A DNA stretch of 64,000 bases from NCBI RefSeq assembly GCF_001457455.1, contig NZ_LN831026.1, forward strand, positions 2,232,001 to 2,296,000. Direction: 5' to 3'. Both the position numbers and the translations under genes were made by a program. The DNA comes from Corynebacterium diphtheriae. Lineage in GTDB: Bacteria > Actinomycetota > Actinomycetes > Mycobacteriales > Mycobacteriaceae. Below, one piece after another: positions 10,184 to 18,428 of this stretch. The stretch's first letter is position 1; each line of letters starts with the position of its first letter. The notes under the pieces are model-generated. The model saw nothing but the letters and a program-made list of their open reading frames with translations. It was not told where the DNA came from and searched no databases.

Positions 10184-11227
10184 ATGCAGATCCTGAACAA
10201 CAAGTGGGTGCGATTTCTGTTCCCCCTTGTTGTTCTGGTGATCGCAGCGTTTCTTCTTCGAAACAAAATGCCCTTCCTTGCAGAGGGCTACACCCAGGTC
10301 CTAGCCGCCAACAACACTGGCCTCTTCCTCGCCATCGTCGCCGTGGTGATCTCCATCGTCTCGATGGCAGGAGTCATGCGGCAACTCTTAGGGGCCGGCG
10401 GCAGCCACGTGAGCCTGCTACGGACCACAGAGCTGACTTTCATTGCCAACTCATGGTCCGGCACCTTCCCTGGCGGCGCTGCGATCTCTACCGTGTACCA
10501 ATTCCGCACCATGCGGGCCTGGGATGTGAGCGTAGTAGTCAGCTCATGGTTCATCGTTGTTTCCGGTGCGCTATCCACCCTATGGCTCGTCGCCCTAGGT
10601 CTTGTCGCCGTACTTTTCCTCGGCGCGCACTTCAGCGTGATACCGCTTATTAGCACCGCAGCACTCATGATTGGGCTGTCGATCCTGCTGTTCGCAGCCA
10701 CCAACAATCCTCGGCATGCCTCAGCGGTTTCCTGCAGTATCGTTCGAGCCTTTAACCGCCTTACCCGCGCCGACCACGAGCGATGGATCCCCACAGTCAA
10801 AGCCCAAGTTGGTCAACTGCACGCCGTGACGCTCACCCCAGGGCGATTCGCCGTTGCCTCCCTGTTTTCCCTCTGCAACTGGCTTTTTGAGATCCTCGCA
10901 CTGTGGCTGTGTATCTGGGCAGTCACCGACACCCTGCCAGGACTCGAACGCGTCGGCGAAATCCCCTCAATCCTCGGCGTGGTGCTCGCATTCGTCACCG
11001 CCAAGATCGTCGGTACTGCCCAAATCACCCCCGCCGGCCTAGGCCCCGTTGAGGCCGCCATGACCGCCAGCCTCGTGGCCGTCGGCATGCCCGCCGCCAG
11101 CGCCTTCGCCTCCGTCTTCGTTTTCCGAATTATTGCATTTGCGCTGATCACCATCGCAGGCTGGGTCATCTACTTCATCTCCATCGCCCGCGGTGGTTTG
11201 CGGGCATATCAAAGGAGCACCCCATGA
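10184..11227 (+). CDS. lysylphosphatidylglycerol-synthase-TM-like membrane protein (Rv0204c-like)
   Basis: A 347-residue membrane protein with about eight helices and the LPG_synthase_TM signature GTAQITPAGLGPVEAAM near residue 285-300. Only the flippase-like membrane part is present; there is no aminoacyltransferase domain, so lysyl-PG synthesis itself is unlikely. The ATG at 10184 follows the mmpL3 stop by 1 nt (TAAG-ATG), while a GTG 15 bp upstream would overlap it. Co-transcription with the flippase suggests a supporting envelope function; nothing more can be said. Confidence 0.72.
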   Translation: MQILNNKWVRFLFPLVVLVIAAFLLRNKMPFLAEGYTQVLAANNTGLFLAIVAVVISIVSMAGVMRQLLGAGGSHVSLLRTTELTFIANSWSGTFPGGAAISTVYQFRTMRAWDVSVVVSSWFIVVSGALSTLWLVALGLVAVLFLGAHFSVIPLISTAALMIGLSILLFAATNNPRHASAVSCSIVRAFNRLTRADHERWIPTVKAQVGQLHAVTLTPGRFAVASLFSLCNWLFEILALWLCIWAVTDTLPGLERVGEIPSILGVVLAFVTAKIVGTAQITPAGLGPVEAAMTASLVAVGMPAASAFASVFVFRIIAFALITIAGWVIYFISIARGGLRAYQRSTP

Positions 11228-11580
11228 AATACTTAGCTAATGACGTCCTCGCCGCCCTCATCTTCGCCATCCTCGCCCGCGCCGCGCACGGTGGCCTCGA
11301 AATCGCCCACATCCTAGACACATGGTGGCCTTTTACCATCGGCACCATCCTCGGCTGGATAATCCAAAGAGGAAAACAGCCACTTACTTTTACTCATGGC
11401 GCTGTCATATGGGTCAGTACTGCCGCAACTGGTCTCATTTTCTGGGGCTTACGGCATGGCGCCATTCCTCACTGGTCTTTCGTTATCGTCGCAACAGTAA
11501 TGTCCGGCATTCTTCTCCTTGGTTGGCGCGGCCTTGTTGCCCTATTTTTCCACTATAGAAATAAACCCAAAAAGTCTTAG
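11224..11580 (+). CDS. DUF3054 family membrane protein
   Basis: A 118-residue protein with four predicted helices. The N-terminal block DVLAALIFAILARAAHG and the WWPFTIGTILGW segment match the DUF3054 family of small actinobacterial membrane proteins of unknown function. It overlaps the preceding gene by the four bases ATGA and is the last gene of the trmB-mmpL3 operon. No clear terminator follows; the ISL3 remnant begins 17 bp downstream. Confidence 0.8.
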   Translation: MKYLANDVLAALIFAILARAAHGGLEIAHILDTWWPFTIGTILGWIIQRGKQPLTFTHGAVIWVSTAATGLIFWGLRHGAIPHWSFVIVATVMSGILLLGWRGLVALFFHYRNKPKKS

Positions 11581-11596
11581 TTTTTCATATAAAAAT

Positions 11597-12281
11597 GACT
11601 CTTCCGGTTTTAGAATGCACTGATTAGTTCGCCGAGAGTTCGGGCATGGCACAAGATATTAGGGTCCTTGGCTTTGTAGAAATAAGGGTGTCTAATCCAT
11701 CCAAAACCAAGGACCTACCGTGCAACCTAACGGAAATGTCATCGTCGATACCATCTGCCGCACCGCAGAACTAGGAGAAACTATCACCAAGGCCACAGAA
11801 CATGGCGGTAGTTACCGTCATCGAAGCCGAGCCCATCGAGTCCATCAATGAATGCCCCACGTGCGGGCAGTCTGGAGTATTGCGCGACCACGTCATCCGC
11901 AGCCTAGCTTCTTGACGTTGTCCCAGAAAGAAACACTGACGCGTTTTGCGAACATGGCGGAATAATCACAGCGAAGTTTCGTGATCAGGTCTAAATCATC
12001 AGCATGGACGGTCTCCAAGGCTATGCCACCGCCGCCGGCGAAGTCATTTTCAACACCACCCCAAGTCATAGACCCCGTTCCACGTTGTACGCCTAGCCGG
12101 TGACAAGCCCCGTGGGCGGCTTGAAAAACTGTTTGACTTCGACGATGACTACGCGCTGCTACAACAGACCTGGAACTACTACCAACAAGCAAGCAGCTAG
12201 GAAGGAGCATAAACAAGCGCTGCAAGGACATCCTCGCCTACATCCGACACAAAATCAATGCACTCTAAAACCGGAAGAGCC
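11597..12281 (+). mobile_element. decayed ISL3-family insertion sequence
   Basis: Terminal inverted repeats are visible at the left (11597-11624, reading CTCTTCCGGTTTTAGAATGC) and right (12254-12281, its inverse with GCACTCTAAAACCGGAAGAG). The enclosed 0.63 kb is about half a normal ISL3 element and contains only fragments of a transposase. These ends resemble those I recall for IS31831-type elements of corynebacteria. No clean 8-bp target duplication was found, which fits an old, rearranged insertion. Confidence 0.75.
11720..12200 (+). pseudogene. ISL3 transposase remnant
   Basis: Translation from the GTG at 11720 (MQPNGNVIVDTICRTAELG) shifts frame near 11800 into VIEAEPIESINECPTCGQSG, the ISL3 N-terminal CPxCG zinc finger with RDHVIRSL, then stops. 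A later block MDGLQGYATAAGEV (around 12003-12045) is the catalytic-Asp segment normally written MDGFxGY, and FDFDDDYALLQQTWNYY (around 12133-12185) is the C-terminal part. The pieces lie in different frames with a large internal deletion, so no functional transposase can be made. Confidence 0.75.
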
Positions 12282-12420
12282 ACTAAACGGGGGTATTTCG
12301 AAGGATTTTTCTCCGAACTTCACACCAAATCGCAAGAAAACCGGCCGTTTGGGCAGATTTGGTGTGAAGTGCCGTCTTTTTCGGGGGTGAGCGGGGGTGG
12401 CACACCCACCAACGCCAGCC
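12271..12420 (+). repeat. dispersed hairpin repeat, copy A
   Basis: About 150 bp nearly identical (roughly 13 differences by eye) to the reverse complement of 42930-43083. It contains a strong stem, ACTTCACACCAAATC at 12317-12331 pairing with 12356-12370, with a 24-nt loop, flanked by G/C-rich arms (CTAAACGGGGG and CGGGGGTGAGCGGGGG). Its left edge is joined to the right end of the ISL3 remnant (CCGGAAGAGCC). It carries no gene; the short frames over it are not credible. Confidence 0.85.
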
Positions 12421-12481
12421 AAACCATGGTTGTGAAAACGTCCCACTCCTCACAGAGCCACGCCGGAACCCCGGCGAACTA

Positions 12482-12510
12482 ATCAATGCACTCTAAAACC
12501 GAAAAAGCCC
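12482..12510 (+). repeat. extra solo ISL3-type terminal repeat
   Basis: AATCAATGCACTCTAAAACCG repeats the right-hand ISL3 end seen at 12254, in the same orientation, 228 bp downstream. No transposase sequence is attached. The stretch from here to 12607 holds nothing else that I recognise. Confidence 0.65.
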
Positions 12511-12607
12511 GAATAACTCGCTTTCACCAATTTGGGATTATGTAGACCAACTTTTGGAAAAGAAGAATGTGGAAGGGTACGAATCAGAGCGTAATAAGGT
12601 TTAAGTT

Positions 12608-12670
12608 CTATATGTAAGGTGGGTGTGGGCATACATCTGAAGTGTATGCCCACACCCACCTTACATATAG
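12608..12670 (-). terminator. 28-bp perfect hairpin downstream of the adhesin gene
   Basis: Arms 12608-12635 and 12643-12670 are perfectly complementary over 28 bp with a 7-nt loop (TCTGAAG). It begins 11 bp past the stop codon of the minus-strand surface-protein gene, so transcription termination or mRNA 3'-end protection is likely. There is no U-tract, which leaves other roles (for example a recombination or processing site) open. Confidence 0.7.
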
Positions 12671-12681
12671 GTTAGTCGATA

Positions 12682-15282
12682 CTAGTTTTTACGACGCCAG
12701 CTGACCAACCCGAATCCAGCTAGAGTAAACAGGATTGCAGCAATCAGAAGTCCTAGAATGCTTGCACCAGTTTTAGCTAGCATATTCGAACCCTTGCCTG
12801 TCTTTTCTTGCGACTTATCAGCATTTGAAGGTACTGAAGTCGGTGCAACACTTGGTTGTGTACTTGGTTTTGGGCTCGGGTGAACATTTGATGAACCAGT
12901 GCCAGGTGCTGAACTACCATTACCGGAAATTAAACCGATAATGCCTGCTCCGATAACGGCTCCCGCGGCCCATATTTCCCATCCAGAGCTTTCTTTCAGA
13001 GAAGCCACAGAAACAGTTTGGGAAGCTGACTTGATATCCGTATGCGTAGCAACCTCAAAACCGCCATCGTCCCTGAGAGTTTCGAATACGACTAGATCTT
13101 TTCCAGCGAATCCTGGACCCAGGATAAATTCAAGCTCTACCTCACCATCAGTACCCTCTGCGGTGAATGTCTTTTGTGAGGTAATACCTGTGCCTTTCTG
13201 GGTTTCTTTATCCATCAGTTCGCCAGAAATAGTATAGGTATTTCCAGTCTTTAGGCCTTTATAAGTTACAACGTCAACAACTGTGCCACCATCAGCAGGT
13301 ATAATCTTTCCTTTATTGACGTCGTCTTTATTGTAAGCCTGTGTGGAGATATTCTTTGGTGTATAGGCACTATCAACAACGATCGTTTGTGAGGCAGAAT
13401 CAATATCTGCATGGCGCACTACATAAGGTGTGTCTTCTTTGATCTCTTTACCGTTAACCTCATAAATAGTTTCGAAAACAACGATAGACTTTCCTGCTAA
13501 GGATGTATCTACGTCGAACTTCATAATATGTTCGCCGTTGGCAGCTTCAGGCGTGAAGGTGTCGATCTTTACTACATCAAGAGATTCCTTAGTGGTCTTA
13601 TCCATCAACTCGCCTTTAACACGGTACTGCTTACCTGGTACCAAGCCTTCATAGCGGATCGCATCTGCAATAGTTCCGCCAGTTGTTTCCAACGTGTTGT
13701 CCCAACGAGGAGCATCCGCATCATAAGCGTTTGTATTCAAAGTAACTTGACCATCGACAACAGTAATCACATTGTTGTCATCACCTTGGACCCGAGCTTC
13801 TAAAACAGCTTCCCCATCACGCTCACCAGCAGTCTTAACCTCACCCAACGTAACAACACCACGATAATCAACCTCAAACTCAAACGTAGTGATGACCTTC
13901 AACGGAGCAGGAGCAAAAGTTTCTTCCAACTTGTACTTACCAGCCGCAAGCTTCACCGTATGAGCATCATCCGCCTCCGTCACCCACTCAGCAGGAGTGT
14001 TATCCTGCAAATCCATAGCAACCTCAGGCTTCTTTGAAGACTCTGCATCACCCTTCAAAATACGAAGCTTCGCACCAACAACACCCGTACCGCCCAAGTC
14101 CACTTTCGAAATGAGAACCTCATGCTCCTTAGGCATCAACGGGGCTTTCCGGTCAATCATCTCAATAACGGGAAGTACCGACTTAGGATTAGTCCGTGTA
14201 CCTACAAAATTTTGGAATTTATTATCGCTCGTTACATACAGAGGAGTCCTCATATCATCGGGGACTTTCTCGTCTCCTTCAGCATAGGCAATTAAGGCTT
14301 CGTAGGCTTCCTTTATTTTTGCATTTTCAGGGTCCAAAATTCCCGCAAAACCATGCGTATTCTCCGAATTACGTCCTTCTTTAGCTACTACTTCCTCTAA
14401 TTCCTCAAGACCAAAAGAATCAGTAAAGTAATAAATAGCCATTTGAGTAATTGTACGGAAAGCGGTAGGAGTCAAGTCACCCTTGAATTTTTTGGAATCT
14501 TTTGGATGTCCAGCGTAAATTACACGTTGGATGGCATCACCGAATTTTTGGGGGTCTTTGATCCTTGGCTTCGTTGCGTGCTTAATCAAAGTCTCCGCGC
14601 CATACTGAGCTTTGAAAGTCGGAACAGTTTCCCACGAATTATAGGATGCACCGTAATCAGAAGAATCTAACGGTTGTTTTCGGCCAAGGTTAAAGCAATA
14701 AATAATCTCATCAGCGTTTGCCGATTTATTTTCATGATCACGATCGATATAATAGAACTTCCCGAAAGACGTTGTACCCCAAGAATAATCATAATGTTCA
14801 AAATCATTATAAGCTTTTAATGGCTTTGAATCTTCTGAAACAAACTTCTTGACTTCACTCCAATTCTCACCATTTTTGAGAAGTACTTTATCGTTTTTGA
14901 CTTTGAATACTATATTCGAAGCTTTTCCGTAACCCTCTGGAGCTTTTTCTCAACTAGGGTATAAGTGCCTTCGCCCAAAGAGAGATCTTTAGCTGGACCA
15001 GTCGTCCACGTAGCTATTGCTTTCGTGGAATCAGGTACTTCTTCCTCAGCGTAGTCTCCGTTATATACAGCAAGTTCAGCACCTGGGAGTTCTTTACCGT
15101 TGTTCTCTTCAGTAAACTTACTGATCCTGATTTTCTTTTCAGAAAGCCCCCCCCTCGTTATCAACAGCGACAGCTCTCACGGAAGCAAACACCAACGACG
15201 CGATAATCACGACAAAAATGATCGAGCTTCGGAAGATGTCCCCTGAGCTTAATCTAAGGTCAAGCGGCAAATGAATCTTCAT
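12682..15282 (-). pseudogene. LAKTG-anchored thioester/ester-bond surface adhesin, frameshifted (possibly phase-variable)
   Basis: Read with two frame corrections this is one 867-codon surface protein. An ATG at 15282 after GGAAAGAGAG starts a signal peptide (IIFVVIIASLVFASVRAVA), then a SpaA-like domain (ISKFTEENNGKELPGAELAV ... GTYTLVEKK), a thioester domain whose Cys is in IYCFNLG (codon 14695-14697) and whose Gln is in TITQMAIYYF, a second SpaA-like domain, two T-Q ester-bond repeats (each ending near SASQTV), a Ser/Pro-rich wall spacer, and the sorting signal LAKTG, a hydrophobic helix and RRKN. The frame breaks at a G8 run (15147-15154; seven Gs would be in frame) and at an A5 run (14944-14948; six would be in frame). 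Such thioester proteins bind host surfaces covalently. No sortase gene is nearby. Active product is not possible from this sequence as it stands. Confidence 0.8.
15147..15154 (-). repeat. G8 homopolymer tract right after the signal peptide
   Basis: Eight Gs on the coding strand (C8 on the plus strand) follow codons for AVDNE. With eight the frame runs into TGA after GGAF; with seven it continues as GGLSEKKIRISKF into the mature protein. Placement and length are those of a contingency tract. Confidence 0.7.
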
Positions 15283-15568
15283 TTTCTCTCTTTCCATTTG
15301 TAGATCAACTGTCTAATCTTAACAGGCTATCTACATATAATTAGGAGAAATGAAAATCTCTAAGTAAAACTACCCCTTTTCGTGCTAATGTATCCGGATG
15401 AAAATAAAAATTAGCCCTACATTAAGAGTCAGTGTTAATTGCACTCTTCGCACTTAGTAAAGTCAAAAAACAACAGCAAGAATTATAGGGATAGACACGA
15501 GAATCTAATGGAGCCGGCGCGGTTGCCATTACATCCCATATATCTAAGCCCCGTAAGATGTGTAGTAT

Positions 15569-16826
15569 TTAGCACATAAAGCTACTACGCCATCCGAAGA
15601 AAGCAACTGCCCCTGCTGCGATAACGGACATCACGATAGCAAAAACGCTGCGGTTACCCGATGGCCGCTTCTGTTCTTCATCGCTACCGGAGCCTTTTTC
15701 ATTAGGTTCCCCATCATTGGCATGAGGAGCGGATTTCTGCTCCAGCTTTACCAAGTCTTGTCGCGCCTTATCCAATAGTTCTTCTATTTCCTCGAAGGTA
15801 CGCGCCTTATCTACTTGCGCAGTAAAAGTAGTCGAGACTGATGGATACTTGCTGCTTATTACACGCTTTGCTTCATCTTGTGCCTTGCTAAAAGCTGCTG
15901 GTTGAGCCAGCGCTACACCGCGCTTAGTAAACGAAAAATCAGTTTCTTTGACATTGTTAAGGTCATCTTCTCCATAGGTGCGTCCATCGCGATCAATAGC
16001 GTAGACAAACGCGCCGCCTTTTTCTCCGCCTGCTGGCTACCAAGCTGCCACCTCCATTGCTTTAGATGAATCGACATCACCAATGGCGGTTTCAAAACGA
16101 TTAACCGTATCATCTTCTTCAGGATGCGCGTACCCTGGCACAAATTGACAAGAGCTTAAGGTATTTCTAGAGGCATTCCACAATTGATCAATTTCTGCCC
16201 CACCGCTCTTATATGTTTGAGGAAATACATAGTCAACAAGCTCGGCGACCACACGAATTTGAGAACGTTCAACGTCATCAAAAGTATCGTAAATTAGGAA
16301 TTTATAGCCGGAATCATCCTTCTTTTTCCCTTGGTTAACATCCGCTTTAGGGCCAAGAAGTTCCGACAGTGCCGCCATGATTTTCCGGATACGCCATACA
16401 TCTTCTCGGCGCGAATGCCAGTTACGTTCTAGGCGTAAAACCTCCATGACCACATCTAAGCCATCAAGGTTATGCGCATCCACATATTCCTTCTTGATTT
16501 TTTCTGCAACCTGCCGATAACCTTTAGCGTCAGCTTTCGCCCCTACCGCCCGCAAAGAGGCAGTTTCTTTTAAGAGCTCCGTAGCAGAAATAGTACGGAC
16601 AACTCGTGTACCACGTCGTTGCAACTCAGGGTGATATACCTCATCAAAGGTTTTCCAAAATTCGGCGTCACTTTGATAATGGTCATTACCGGCATGAAAA
16701 AGAGAAACCATGTTGACATGTTTAGGGATATCAGTCAACGCAATTTTATTTGCTCTATTTGGTTTATCCGCCTATAACCATCGAGGTTGCCACAGCCAAG
16801 GACGCAGCATAACGGCAAATTTTCAC
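15569..16826 (-). pseudogene. secreted endo-beta-N-acetylglucosaminidase (EndoE/CP40-like), multiply inactivated
   Basis: A GTG at 16826 with AAGGAGA 4 nt upstream starts a signal peptide (MKICRYAASLAVATSMVIGG) that stops at TAA 16763-16765; the adjacent frame continues as ADKPNRANKIALTDIPKHVN, so one frameshift has occurred. The GH18-type active-site block reads DGLDVVME where the family expects DGxDxDxE, losing the middle Asp. A TAG at 16037-16039 interrupts AAW-PAGGEKGG, where Gln (CAG) would give the family's WQP; the same frame then runs through FVYAIDRDGRTYGEDDL to a C-terminal helix (AIVMSVIAAGAVAFFGW). Related enzymes deglycosylate host IgG glycans. Family assignment is from remembered motifs; the three lesions are directly visible. 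Confidence 0.65.
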
Positions 16827-16866
16827 TAGTTCTCCTTAAAATCAGTGAAAATAATAATAAATTCGC

Positions 16867-18417
16867 CTACATCGGTGCGATGGTGTGCTTCTTAGGCAGA
16901 TCGTGAACGTCCTTAGTCTCCAGCTGACGCAGGGCACGTCGCAACGCAATGCGCGTCTCGTGCGGCTGAATCATGGCGTCAATGTAGCCGCGCTCTGCCG
17001 CAACATAAGGCGACGTCATATTTTCGTCATAGAAGTCCATGAACAGCTTCTTCATCATGGCGCGCTGCGCAGGATCTTCCACAGCAGCCAACTGCTTACC
17101 CTGAATCATCACCGAAGCGGCAGCAGCACCCATTACTGCGATCTGGGCAGTAGGCCACGCCAAGTTGATATCACCGGAAAGGTTCTTAGACCCCATCACC
17201 GCATAAGCTCCGCCATAAGCCTTACGCACGATAAGAGAAATTTTCGGCACAGTGGCCTCTACCAGCGCGAAGGCCAGCTTTGCGCCACGGTGAATCAAAC
17301 CAACCTTTTCTTGTTCCACACCAGGAAGATAACCAGGGGTGTCCACAACGAAGAGGATTGGGATGTTGTAAGCGTCGCAAATGCGGATAAAGCGAGCCGC
17401 CTTATCGGCCGCATCGGCGTCGATACACCCTGCGTATTCCAGCGGTTGGTTAGCAACCACACCCACGCTGCGGCCGTCGATACGCGAGAAGCCCACAATG
17501 ATGTTGGGGGCAAAGTTCGGCTGAATCTCAAGGAAATCATCCTCGTCGAAGATCAACTTGAGCAGCGAATGCATATCATAGCCAGCATTGGTGTCATCCG
17601 GCATGAAAGTATCCAAGCTGTGATCCGCCGCCATGATGTCCTCATCCGAGGGCGCCCAATACTCAGGGTTAGGATCATTGCAGGTAAGCGGCAAATGCTG
17701 CAGCAAATCATGCACATAGTTAAAGGCATCATCCTCATCGGCAGCCACATACGACACGTTGCCGTTGAGTTCCTGCTGACGCGCAGAACCCAGATCATGA
17801 GAAGTGATGTCTTCACCCGTGACTTCCTTAATCACAGCAGGGCCAGTGACATACATTTCCGCGCGACCATCCACAGCCACCACAAAATCAGTGGTCACAG
17901 GAGCATATACAGCACCGCCGGCAGACTTACCCATCATGATGGAAATCTGCGGGCTACGGCCACTCAATGGCAACTGACGACGCGAAATCTCAGAGTACAT
18001 AGCCAGCGAAGTAACAGCGTCCTGGATACGAGCACCACCAGAATCCTGGATACCAATCACAGGGCATCCAATCTTGATGGCCATATCCATGACCTCACAT
18101 ACCTTGCGGCCAAACGTCTCGCCCACCGAACCACCGTAGACGGTCTTGTCATGGGCATAGATGGCCACGGGACGGCCGTCGATACGACCATAGCCAGTAA
18201 CAACACCGTCACCGTAAGGGGCGTCGGGCTCACCTGGAGTACGACCTAAAGCACCGATTTCTACGAAAGAGCCAGCATCTAGAAGACGGTTAATACGCTG
18301 GCGGGGGGTTGTAAAACCAGCCTCGTCGCGCTTAGCCCGCGCCCGCTCACTACCTGGATCCTGCGCCTTTTCTAGGCGCGCCCGAAGGTCAGCGAGCTTT
18401 TCCGCAGTCGTACTCAC
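16867..18417 (-). CDS. accD3: acyl-CoA carboxylase beta subunit (carboxyltransferase) for mycolate synthesis
   Basis: A 516-residue biotin-dependent carboxyltransferase. N- and C-terminal crotonase-like halves are present, with oxyanion-hole blocks such as GIQDSGGARIQDAV and VDTPGYLPGVEQE, and MGKSAGGAVYAP. It is the partner of Pks13/FadD32: together with AccA3-type biotin carboxylase it makes the carboxylated acyl-CoA extender condensed into mycolates. The corynebacterial name is accD3; the Mycobacterium ortholog at the same place is accD4. Its start lies 11 bp after the pks stop, so it is the promoter-distal gene of the fadD32-pks13-accD unit. Confidence 0.93.
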   Translation of the reverse strand: MSTTAEKLADLRARLEKAQDPGSERARAKRDEAGFTTPRQRINRLLDAGSFVEIGALGRTPGEPDAPYGDGVVTGYGRIDGRPVAIYAHDKTVYGGSVGETFGRKVCEVMDMAIKIGCPVIGIQDSGGARIQDAVTSLAMYSEISRRQLPLSGRSPQISIMMGKSAGGAVYAPVTTDFVVAVDGRAEMYVTGPAVIKEVTGEDITSHDLGSARQQELNGNVSYVAADEDDAFNYVHDLLQHLPLTCNDPNPEYWAPSDEDIMAADHSLDTFMPDDTNAGYDMHSLLKLIFDEDDFLEIQPNFAPNIIVGFSRIDGRSVGVVANQPLEYAGCIDADAADKAARFIRICDAYNIPILFVVDTPGYLPGVEQEKVGLIHRGAKLAFALVEATVPKISLIVRKAYGGAYAVMGSKNLSGDINLAWPTAQIAVMGAAAASVMIQGKQLAAVEDPAQRAMMKKLFMDFYDENMTSPYVAAERGYIDAMIQPHETRIALRRALRQLETKDVHDLPKKHTIAPM

Positions 18418-18428
18418 AGTCCAATCTC

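Noticed and set aside
11893-12231. 112-residue minus-strand frame in the ISL3 remnant
   Set aside because: Antisense to recognisable transposase fragments.
12682-16826. Sortase-dependent pilus cluster
   Set aside because: Only one LPXTG-like protein and no sortase or pilin-motif genes are present.
16885-18249. 454-residue plus-strand frame opposite accD3
   Set aside because: Shadow frame of a GC-biased conserved gene; His/Arg-rich composition is typical of antisense translation.
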